DNA of 64,000 nucleotides from a virus: IMG/VR virus record IMGVR_UViG_3300009529_000001, positions 45,579 to 109,578 of that record; one strand, 5' to 3'. The translations under genes were made by a program, and so were the position numbers. The notes under the pieces are model-generated. The model was not told where the DNA came from. It saw only the letters and a program-made list of their open reading frames with translations, and did no database searches. The stretch's first letter is position 1. The number at the start of each line of letters is the position of its first letter. Below are positions 46,360 through 54,052 of the stretch, piece after piece.

Positions 46360-47285
46360 TATTCACCCCTTGTAAAACCGTACTGATATTGTTGGAGAAT
46401 TTTGTCAACTTTGTCATCTTCTATATCGCAATGCCATTGTTTTTTAAAAGCATTTCTTGACTCATGAAAATGTAATAACAATATACCTTCGACGTTAACC
46501 TTTTTACGATAATCAATTAAACGCTTTTTAAGTGATGGAAGTAAATTTCTAAGAAGCTGAATATGTTTACCTAATTGACAATCAAAATTATATTCGCTGA
46601 TTTTAAGAGAAATTCTTATATCACCAAAGAGAATAATGCGCATTAAAAAATCTGTTACTGCATATGTAGGATGTTTAAAATTAAGATTAAACATTCCTAT
46701 CATATCAAAGACTTTCTTGTGAACAAGAAAACAATTAAACCCTGAAGCAATTAACATTGATCCTTTCATTACTTGTTCACAAAATATATTAAACCAATTA
46801 TATTTCCACATAACATCGTATCCACTAATTAAAATCCAGTCTGTATTAGACGCTGTAATAATAGCATTACAAAATTTTGAAAAATTACAATTTTCAAAAT
46901 CTATATCCGTATCTATTATATTTAAATCATGTATTGTTTGAAATGATGACTCTTTATCTAAAAATTTTTCCAATTTTTCTATTTCTTCTTTTTTAAAAAA
47001 AGAAAATTCAAAAACTTTATTGTTAAGCATTTTATAAAGTTTAATAGGATCAAAATTATTACTAAGAATATTTACATCTGTATTGGAAGGAAGTGTATTA
47101 AGAAGAGAAATAACTGATAAATAAGTCACTTCTGTTGGCATAAAATAATTCAGAATATTGCAAGTGATTGGTATCATACTATAATTAATATGACAGAGTT
47201 GATCATGAAAAATATTTAATATTTTTAAATATTTTTTATTATATGAATTTCTTCCAACATTACGAGACGCTAGGGCGTCGCGCAC
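46359..47285 (-). CDS. Glycosyltransferase-like (GT-A) protein
   Basis: The GTG at 47285 opens the frame; the region just upstream is an inverted repeat. Within it LKILNIFHDQLCHINYSMIPITC, then NTDWILISGYDVMW (an SGYD in the place of the GT-A DxD) and FNCFLVHKKVFDMIGMFNLNFKHPTY resemble the acceptor half of GT2-type enzymes. A later start (ATG at about 47177) is possible. First gene of the leftward operon; shares one base with the hypermodification-type gene. Confidence 0.5.
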   Translation of the reverse strand: MRDALASRNVGRNSYNKKYLKILNIFHDQLCHINYSMIPITCNILNYFMPTEVTYLSVISLLNTLPSNTDVNILSNNFDPIKLYKMLNNKVFEFSFFKKEEIEKLEKFLDKESSFQTIHDLNIIDTDIDFENCNFSKFCNAIITASNTDWILISGYDVMWKYNWFNIFCEQVMKGSMLIASGFNCFLVHKKVFDMIGMFNLNFKHPTYAVTDFLMRIILFGDIRISLKISEYNFDCQLGKHIQLLRNLLPSLKKRLIDYRKKVNVEGILLLHFHESRNAFKKQWHCDIEDDKVDKILQQYQYGFTRGE

Positions 47286-47306
47286 AGGCGCTTGCCCTAA
47301 GCGTCT
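47265..47306. repeat. GC-rich inverted repeat at the divergent junction
   Basis: AGACGCTAGGGC (47265-47276) and GCCCTAAGCGTCT (47294-47306) are inverted, with one extra base, around a 17-base GC-rich centre. It covers the start of the leftward operon and ends 28 bases before the head operon. The neighbouring DNA is AT-rich. Possible operator or module-boundary recombination site. Confidence 0.7.
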
Positions 47307-47333
47307 TAAGGGAGGAAGCTGGAGATTAGGATC

Positions 47334-48218
47334 ATGGAATTTGAAAAAGCATTAACAAAAGAACAAAAAAGAAAACAAAAATTAGAAAAATTATTAAAAA
47401 AATATGGACATCTTCTTAGTATTCCTGCGGGAGTTTTACCTTTAGAACATAAAGCTCCTTTAGGTGGTGGATTGAAATGTTTTCAGAAAATATATCAGCG
47501 CAAAAATGGTAAAAAAATAAAAAACCTTCCAAAAATCCGCTGTACTAATCCTGCCGTAAAAGGATCATTTTTTTGTAAAAAGCATGGCGGTGGTAATACA
47601 CATGCAATGGTTCATGGGAAAAGAAGAATGTCCTCTATTACCGGAGGATTATACGGAAGAGGAATGCAACAAGATTTTAGTAATCTTCTTGAAGAATTTT
47701 TAAATGATCCTAAAATGGTAGATCTTAGACCTGAACTTGCCGCATTACGATTAGCTCTATCGGAATATATGAGTGAACTTACTTCTGGAGAACCCAAACA
47801 GTCTCCAAAGAGATTAATCAAATATATTAAAGATATTACAGAAAGTGAAAATACAAATTATGGAGAAAAATTTGTATTGATAAGAGATTTATGCGCTTCT
47901 CAAAGTTTTTTAACTGATGGTGATTCTTTAGATAGACTGTATAAGATAATAGAAACTATAAGTAGAGTTGCAGAAAGAATGCATAAAATACAAATGCAAG
48001 ATAATTATATTTTGACTCCTGATGGGTTGAAAGTTTTCTTAAGATCTATAGTTGATTTATTAAAACAAACTATTCCTGATCCAGACATATTGAAAGAAAT
48101 TCAAGAAAAATTGTTAGAAATTTCTATGCAGACAAAGGGAAATATACACGATGTTGGTAGAAAAAACGTAAATATAATGAATGAAAAGGAAGATATGGAA
48201 TTTCAGGAATTTGATTAA
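47334..48218 (+). CDS. Putative small terminase subunit
   Basis: It sits directly before the large terminase (1-base overlap), the usual place of TerS. Sequence: basic N-terminus, a zinc-like CTNPAVKGSFFCKKHGGG, then RPELAALRLALSEYMSEL and a long helical C-terminus (IETISRVAERMHKIQMQD). That HGG element followed by a RPELAxLR helix appears in TerS candidates of similar phages, from memory. 294 aa. It would bind the packaging site and load TerL. Confidence 0.6.
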   Translation: MEFEKALTKEQKRKQKLEKLLKKYGHLLSIPAGVLPLEHKAPLGGGLKCFQKIYQRKNGKKIKNLPKIRCTNPAVKGSFFCKKHGGGNTHAMVHGKRRMSSITGGLYGRGMQQDFSNLLEEFLNDPKMVDLRPELAALRLALSEYMSELTSGEPKQSPKRLIKYIKDITESENTNYGEKFVLIRDLCASQSFLTDGDSLDRLYKIIETISRVAERMHKIQMQDNYILTPDGLKVFLRSIVDLLKQTIPDPDILKEIQEKLLEISMQTKGNIHDVGRKNVNIMNEKEDMEFQEFD

Positions 48219-49963
48219 TGGCACAAAAACGTAGAAGAATAATCCAACACATAGTTCAAAATCCTTTTGAAGAATTAGCTCTCGGATTATCAGCAGATAA
48301 AATTGAAGATGAAATATGGGAAGAAAAGCCTGTAAGTATTCAAGAATTTATTGAAGGCGAAGAATATCTTAATTTAAAGTGGAACGGAAGAATTGGTTGT
48401 CGTCCTGAGATAATGAAAATATTGAAAAAAGTATCTCAAGATCATATACGCGAAGCTGTTCTTTTATTAGGTAAGGGTTCTGGGAAGGATTATTCAGCAG
48501 CAATACTACATTGTTATGGAATTTATAAATGTTTATGTATGAGGAATCCTCAAGGATTTTATGGATTATCTAGAAGATCAAAGATTTATTTTGTTAATAC
48601 CGCAAGAAATGACCAACAGGCAAGGAAAGTTTTCTTTGAAGAGTTTAGAGGAATGGTAGAAGATTGTCCTTGGTTTGAAGGACAATTTTCTGAACCTACA
48701 GGCAGTAGTATTTTTTTTGCAAAACGAATTGAAGCGATTAGTGTAAATAGTCAAGCTTTTGGATGGCTTGGATATAATACCATACAGTGGGTTGGAGATG
48801 AATTGGCATTTTTCTTAGAAAATGATAAAGATGAAGAATCTGATTCTCGTGCAGAAGAATGTTGGGAAGCCGCTTATGGTTCCTGTAGTACGAGATTTGG
48901 AAATTATTATAAAATGATTGGAATAACAACACCACGTTATGATGATGATTTTGTAATGAAAAAATTCTATGAATTACAAGATAGACCTGATGGCTACGCA
49001 ATTCAAAAGGCAACTTGGAATATTCACCCTGATAGAGAAAAGAAAGATTATTATTGGGCGTTGACTAGAAACTATCGTCGTGCTATGCGTGATTTTGGAG
49101 CAGTTCCAAGTGGTGTTATAGAATCGTTCTGGGCTGATCCTGATTTTGTAGAAAACAATATTTGTCAACAATGTAGGCAATGTCCTGTTTATCAGAATAG
49201 AGGAATAGATAGCGATATTTATAGTTGTTGGGATTATGATAAGTGTAAAGTAAATGCTTATATGGGAAATGGAAGATGGCGTGAATGGTTTAAACCTGAA
49301 GAAGATAAAGAAATATTTATTCATTTTGATTTATCAAAAAATAAAGATAGAGTAGGATTTTCAGTAGGGTACGTAAATGATTATATTCAAGTCGAATTAG
49401 ATTTACATGTAATGAAAGAAAAAGCAGAAAAAGAAAAAGTGGAATTAAAAACTCTTGATGACGATGATCGTTTCGAAGAAAAACCAATGATAAAAATCTG
49501 TGCCATTGGTACAATTTCTCCTGCAAGTAAAAGAGACTCAAGACTTACAAAAAATGGTGAAATTTATTATACTGGTATTTTAAAGCATATTATTGTAACT
49601 CTAATAGATAAAGGATTTGAGATAGGCACTATTTCTTTCGATCAATTCCAAAGTCACATGTTGAAACAATCTTTAGAAGATATGGGAATAGATGTAGAAT
49701 TGATTTCTTTGGATAGGAATGATACTTTACCAGTGCAGGCTAAATTAGCCCTAACAGAGAATAGAGTTGAATATCCTTATTCTAAACTTTTATGTGATGA
49801 AGCAAGACATTTAAAGTATATTAAAGGTAAGAAAGTGGATCACGCGAAGAAAAAGTCAAAGGACGTATGGGATGGATTTGCTGGCACTATAGCAGATTGT
49901 GAAAATTATTCCGGAGGAAGTAAAACATTTGCTTTTGAGGATGATGAAGAAGACGATGATTAA
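48218..49963 (+). CDS. terL: Terminase large subunit (packaging ATPase and nuclease)
   Basis: Walker A LLGKGSGKDYSA (about 82-92), Walker B WVGDELAFF (about 190) and a nuclease domain with acidic positions in IHFDLSKNKDRVGF (about 367), SFDQFQSHM (about 473) and AKKKSKDVWDG (about 540). 581 aa, normal for HK97-type large terminases. It cuts concatemeric DNA and pumps it into the prohead. A zinc-like cluster CQQCRQCPVY...CWDYDKC lies in the middle, uncommon. Coupled to small terminase and overlaps portal start. Confidence 0.92.
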   Translation: MAQKRRRIIQHIVQNPFEELALGLSADKIEDEIWEEKPVSIQEFIEGEEYLNLKWNGRIGCRPEIMKILKKVSQDHIREAVLLLGKGSGKDYSAAILHCYGIYKCLCMRNPQGFYGLSRRSKIYFVNTARNDQQARKVFFEEFRGMVEDCPWFEGQFSEPTGSSIFFAKRIEAISVNSQAFGWLGYNTIQWVGDELAFFLENDKDEESDSRAEECWEAAYGSCSTRFGNYYKMIGITTPRYDDDFVMKKFYELQDRPDGYAIQKATWNIHPDREKKDYYWALTRNYRRAMRDFGAVPSGVIESFWADPDFVENNICQQCRQCPVYQNRGIDSDIYSCWDYDKCKVNAYMGNGRWREWFKPEEDKEIFIHFDLSKNKDRVGFSVGYVNDYIQVELDLHVMKEKAEKEKVELKTLDDDDRFEEKPMIKICAIGTISPASKRDSRLTKNGEIYYTGILKHIIVTLIDKGFEIGTISFDQFQSHMLKQSLEDMGIDVELISLDRNDTLPVQAKLALTENRVEYPYSKLLCDEARHLKYIKGKKVDHAKKKSKDVWDGFAGTIADCENYSGGSKTFAFEDDEEDDD

Positions 49964-51683
49964 AAGAACAATTCCTGAAATTAAAACCAGCAATATCGAG
50001 ATGCGCACAAAAGAAGCTTCTGGCTTCATAGAAGATATTATATTTGGAGATATTTTAACTTCTGCTTTTGAAAGAATATCGGATCAGGATGCGTTCGATT
50101 TATATAAATCAAACGAATGGGTTGGAAATACTGTAAATAGAATTGTAAGAGATTGTGTTAAAAATGAACCTGTTGTTGTTCCAATTAGAAAAACTAATAA
50201 AGTTTCTAAACGTCAAGAAGGAAGGATTAGAAAAGTCCAAGATTTTCTTTGGAATCCTAATAAGGGTAAAGAAAGTTTTAAAGAAATAAGAGAAAAACTT
50301 ATACGGGATGAATTAATATATGGACGTGGAGGAATAGAAAAAGTAGTTGATAAAGATTCTAGAAAATTATTAGAAATTTATTCGGTATCTGGTAAAGACA
50401 TTAGAGTAATGGCGGATAAAAAAGGAAATCTTCCTCCTACAAAAACTTATAGACTTACAAAACATCCTTTTAGTAATTCTAAAACCGATAATGAAAATAC
50501 TATTTGGTTTGATTTTGACGAATTAATTTTTGTTGTATTGAATCCAATTAGTAGAAGTTTGTATGGAATTAAGATTTTGGATAATATAGCTTTTGCTGTA
50601 GGCGTCGATATTCTTCGGTCAAACTATAATGGAAATTTCTTTGTTAATGGTGCTGAGGCTTCAGGAATTATTTCTGTTCCTGATTTAAATAAAAGAGCGT
50701 TTAGAGCATTTACAAGTAAGTGGAAAACTGGACATAAAGGTGCTGCTAAATCTCATAGACTTGCATTCACAAATTCTCAAGTCAAATTTGAAAGGATGTC
50801 TTTATCAAATCGTGATATGGAATTTGGAGAATATGGTAAAGAATTACGTGATAAAATATTTAGTGGATATGGAATGCAACCTGTTGTAATGGGTATAGTT
50901 GATTCGACCACAGGAAAACTTAATTCTAAGGAACAAATTAATCTTTATAAAGAGGGCGGTTTAAGACCTGTTCTTGAAAAGGAAGCTTATTATTATACTT
51001 TAGAAATTTTACATATGGGATTTAATATGCGGGATTTAAAAGTTACATTCCCAAGTATTGAATTGGCTGATATCGAAACTCAAACGGGAATTGAAACTCA
51101 AAGGCTTACTGCTGGAACTACATATATTAATGAAGTTAGGGCAAATCACAATGAGCCTCCTGTTGATTGGGGTGATAGACCTGTTGTGCTTCAACCGGGA
51201 GGAGGTCAAGTCAATCCAGGAGGTACGCTTGTACCTCCTTCTGGAAGTAAAAAACCCCAGAAAGAATTAGATCTATTTATAAAATATTTTGATTCTTTAA
51301 AAATTAAGCTTAATGCTTTATTTGGAATACTTGATAAAATCAAATTTGAAAAATGCAAGATTGACGAAGTTTCAAAATCACAAAGCATAAAATATAATGG
51401 AAAGAACTTTAAATTAAAAAGATTTACATTGCCGAGTAAATTTAAAGGATGTGAATTAGATAAAACATTAGATAAAATTATTGATTATAGATTAGTAATT
51501 GAAGGAAATTACTATGATGATTATATGGAATGTTTGCTTTCTAGAATAAAAAGTGCGATAGTTTCTAATATAATGGATGGAAGTGAGAAAAATATCTTTA
51601 ACGAGATGGATAGAATTAAAAATGATGAGATGAATTATGGTCCGGCTACGGTGATTTTCAATGGCAATAATACCTCAAGCTGA
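49941..51683 (+). CDS. Portal protein (HK97-like)
   Basis: The start is uncertain: 49941, 49944 and 49956 (ATGATTAA overlapping the TerL stop) are possible. Motifs: VGNTVNRIVRDCVKNEP, GIKILDNIAFAVGVDILRSNYNGNFFVNGAEASGII, and FSGYGMQPVVMGIVDS with LNSKEQINLYKEGGLRPVLE. These follow the phage portal family. The ring of 12 at one vertex is the DNA port. 594 aa from the longest reading. It overlaps the protease by 23 bases. Confidence 0.88.
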   Translation: MMKKTMIKRTIPEIKTSNIEMRTKEASGFIEDIIFGDILTSAFERISDQDAFDLYKSNEWVGNTVNRIVRDCVKNEPVVVPIRKTNKVSKRQEGRIRKVQDFLWNPNKGKESFKEIREKLIRDELIYGRGGIEKVVDKDSRKLLEIYSVSGKDIRVMADKKGNLPPTKTYRLTKHPFSNSKTDNENTIWFDFDELIFVVLNPISRSLYGIKILDNIAFAVGVDILRSNYNGNFFVNGAEASGIISVPDLNKRAFRAFTSKWKTGHKGAAKSHRLAFTNSQVKFERMSLSNRDMEFGEYGKELRDKIFSGYGMQPVVMGIVDSTTGKLNSKEQINLYKEGGLRPVLEKEAYYYTLEILHMGFNMRDLKVTFPSIELADIETQTGIETQRLTAGTTYINEVRANHNEPPVDWGDRPVVLQPGGGQVNPGGTLVPPSGSKKPQKELDLFIKYFDSLKIKLNALFGILDKIKFEKCKIDEVSKSQSIKYNGKNFKLKRFTLPSKFKGCELDKTLDKIIDYRLVIEGNYYDDYMECLLSRIKSAIVSNIMDGSEKNIFNEMDRIKNDEMNYGPATVIFNGNNTSS

Positions 51684-52923
51684 TATTATCGAAGAAATCC
51701 TGAAGAGTCCAAAAGCTTTTGAGCGGAATGGTCTTGAAGAGGATTTCTGTATTTATGTAAAAAATATTAAAAAGAAGAAGATAAATAAAAAGAAATTTAT
51801 TATAGAGGGATTTGCTGCTACTTCTGATAAAGATCGTGTTAACGACGTTATTACTAATGCTGCATTGAAAGAAGCTAAAAATCATCTTCTTCAAGATGGT
51901 GCAAGTACAGTATTTTATAATCATAATCGGAATAGGCCAATTGGAAAAGTTATTGCAACAGAATTTATTTTTAATAAGGGACTTAAAGTAACAATTTTGA
52001 TTTCCAAGGCTAAGGATGTTCGCAGTATAAGAACTAAATTACGTGAAAATGTTTTGAAATCACTGAGCATTGGAGGGCGGTTCAAGAAAGTACGAATTGA
52101 ACGCGATGAAGAAGGAAGAGTCATCGCGTACAAGGTACTTAGAATTGAACTTTATGAAGTCTCTGTTGTCGGACTTCCTGCCAACCCCAAAGCCAGAATT
52201 ACAAGTGTAGAAGGTAAGCCGTTGAAAGGATGGACTAAAATGTGGAAAAACATTAAGTTCAAAACTTCAGCGACAAACGACAACGGAAGGAGTGATAAAG
52301 TGGCTAAGAAAAAGACGAAGAAAAAGGATAAGAAAGAAGTTGATAAGGATGTAGACGATAATGATGATGAGCAGGAAGATACGTTTACGAAAGAAGTTGT
52401 TTCTGAAATGATTAAGGAAGCTATTGATCCTATTTCAGAAAGTGTAAAGGAAATTGCTGGTTCAGTTAAGAAATTAGCTGATCTTATTCCTCAAGAAAAC
52501 AAGAATGACGACGATGATGATAACGATAATGAAGACGACGATGATGAGAATGATGAAAAAGACAAGAAGAAAACTAAAAAGAAGGATAAAGACACCAGTG
52601 ATGCTCCTGAGTGGGCAAAGGATCTTGCAGAAACTGTCGATAGCATTTCAAAACGGATGAAGAAAATTGAAAATGGTAGCGATAATAAGCGGAAAGGATA
52701 TACTGGTTCTGATGATCCTGATGACAATGAGGATGACGACAATGAGGATGATAAGGATGTACCCAAGAAGAAACTGAGTGAAGACCTGGACGAAGATACC
52801 CTTAAGTATCTTGACTATATCTATAATAAGGAACCGGGAAAATACACGAAACTAACTGATGAGGAAAAGCAGTTAGCAGATGCTCTTTATGCGGCTGCGA
52901 TGTTGATCATTAATGGCAAATAA
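51661..52923 (+). CDS. Prohead protease fused to scaffold-like C-terminus
   Basis: The N-terminal about 180 residues are an S78-type protease: FIIEGFAATSDKDRVNDVI, FYNHNRNRPIGK with the catalytic His (about 86) and SLSIGGRFK with the catalytic Ser (about 134). After residue 200 the protein changes to Lys- and Asp/Glu-rich helices and acidic runs (DDDDDNDNEDDDDE type), which fit a scaffold part. The one-gene protease-scaffold design is known in some HK97-type phages. Starts within the portal gene. Confidence 0.9.
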   Translation: MAIIPQADIIEEILKSPKAFERNGLEEDFCIYVKNIKKKKINKKKFIIEGFAATSDKDRVNDVITNAALKEAKNHLLQDGASTVFYNHNRNRPIGKVIATEFIFNKGLKVTILISKAKDVRSIRTKLRENVLKSLSIGGRFKKVRIERDEEGRVIAYKVLRIELYEVSVVGLPANPKARITSVEGKPLKGWTKMWKNIKFKTSATNDNGRSDKVAKKKTKKKDKKEVDKDVDDNDDEQEDTFTKEVVSEMIKEAIDPISESVKEIAGSVKKLADLIPQENKNDDDDDNDNEDDDDENDEKDKKKTKKKDKDTSDAPEWAKDLAETVDSISKRMKKIENGSDNKRKGYTGSDDPDDNEDDDNEDDKDVPKKKLSEDLDEDTLKYLDYIYNKEPGKYTKLTDEEKQLADALYAAAMLIINGK

Positions 52924-52953
52924 GAGAAAGAATAAATTTGTTAGGAGGTAAAA

Positions 52954-53952
52954 ATGCGTACAATGTCCCTAATTAGAAAGGCGCTCAGTGTAGGGACTGG
53001 CGGAAATATTACCGATTATCTTCCTGCTCCAATGGCTAAGAAGATAGTTGATTATATCCGTGAAATCAGTCTTATGCGGCGTCTATTGAAAAGCTTTATT
53101 CAGAGATCAAGGACTTGGAAGAAAGCTACTAGAGCTACTGGTGGAAGTGCATATCATGTGGGTGACGGAACTGAAGTTACACAAACTAACTTTACGTCCG
53201 GTAGTGTGACGTGGACTGCCAAGAAGCTGATGGTCTATTTCACTGTGGATGAAGAAGCATTTGAAGACTCTTTGCCTGATTTAATGTCACAGGTACTTGA
53301 TGATGGCGCGGATGCACTTGCAGAAGCAGAAGAAAATGCTATTTTAAACGGTGACGATGGACATACCGCAACTGCCGCTACTGTTGCTGCTGCTACGGAA
53401 ACTAACTGGTTCACTCAAGATGCCCGTTTAATGTTCGATGGAATTTTCCCGGTAGCTACAAGTGCTAGTGCTTCTGATAATGTTGATGCTGCGAGTGGAA
53501 CTTTTGATAAAGAAATGGTAAATACGGCACTATATAATCTTGGCAAATACGGACGGAATAAAAGTAAACTAATTGGTCTTCTTCCTTCTTCACAAGCATC
53601 AAATATCCGTTCTAATTCGGATTGGCATAGTGCTGCAACTACTGGCCTTGCTCTTGCTGCATTTATTTCTGGTATGGGATCTGCTGGTGAAGCTGATGGT
53701 CTTGTTACTACTATTTATGGGATTAGATTTTTTGAAACTCCTCAGGTTTCTTCAGCAAATGAGGATAAGATTGCAATTCTTGATAAATCTAGTCCCGAAG
53801 TTGGTGATAGGCGTAAGATTAAGCTTGCCACTGATAATGTTGTTGAATCTGATCAGCGCAAATTTGTAATGAGTGAACGTATTTCCTTTAACTATAATAA
53901 TAAGGCTCAATTAACGGCGATTGATAATCTTAGTACAACGATTGCTTCTTAA
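52954..53952 (+). CDS. Major capsid protein, HK97 fold
   Basis: GTTAGGAGGTAAAA gives the best ribosome binding site of the head operon, as expected for the most abundant protein. 332 aa. PMAKKIVDYIREISLMRRLLKSF is the N-arm region; SAYHVGDGTEVTQTNFTSGSVTWTAKKLMVYFTVDEEAFEDS matches the E-loop/P-domain pattern. ALAEAEENAILNGDDG and the final SERISFNYNNKAQLTAIDNL fit the HK97 MCP (phage_capsid). Followed by a strong terminator. Confidence 0.9.
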   Translation: MRTMSLIRKALSVGTGGNITDYLPAPMAKKIVDYIREISLMRRLLKSFIQRSRTWKKATRATGGSAYHVGDGTEVTQTNFTSGSVTWTAKKLMVYFTVDEEAFEDSLPDLMSQVLDDGADALAEAEENAILNGDDGHTATAATVAAATETNWFTQDARLMFDGIFPVATSASASDNVDAASGTFDKEMVNTALYNLGKYGRNKSKLIGLLPSSQASNIRSNSDWHSAATTGLALAAFISGMGSAGEADGLVTTIYGIRFFETPQVSSANEDKIAILDKSSPEVGDRRKIKLATDNVVESDQRKFVMSERISFNYNNKAQLTAIDNLSTTIAS

Positions 53953-53976
53953 TAATAGAATAAGAAACAATTAAAG

Positions 53977-54004
53977 AAAAGGGCGTTTTCGGACGCCCTT
54001 TTTT
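53977..54004 (+). terminator. Rho-independent terminator after the major capsid gene
   Basis: AAAAGGGCGT (53977-53986) pairs with ACGCCCTTTT (53993-54002) over loop TTTCGG, with T's to 54004. It separates the capsid transcript from the glycosyltransferase insert. Confidence 0.9.
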
Positions 54005-54052
54005 ATTTAGTGATTTATAATAGACATTTTATTATTATATAAGGAGATTATT

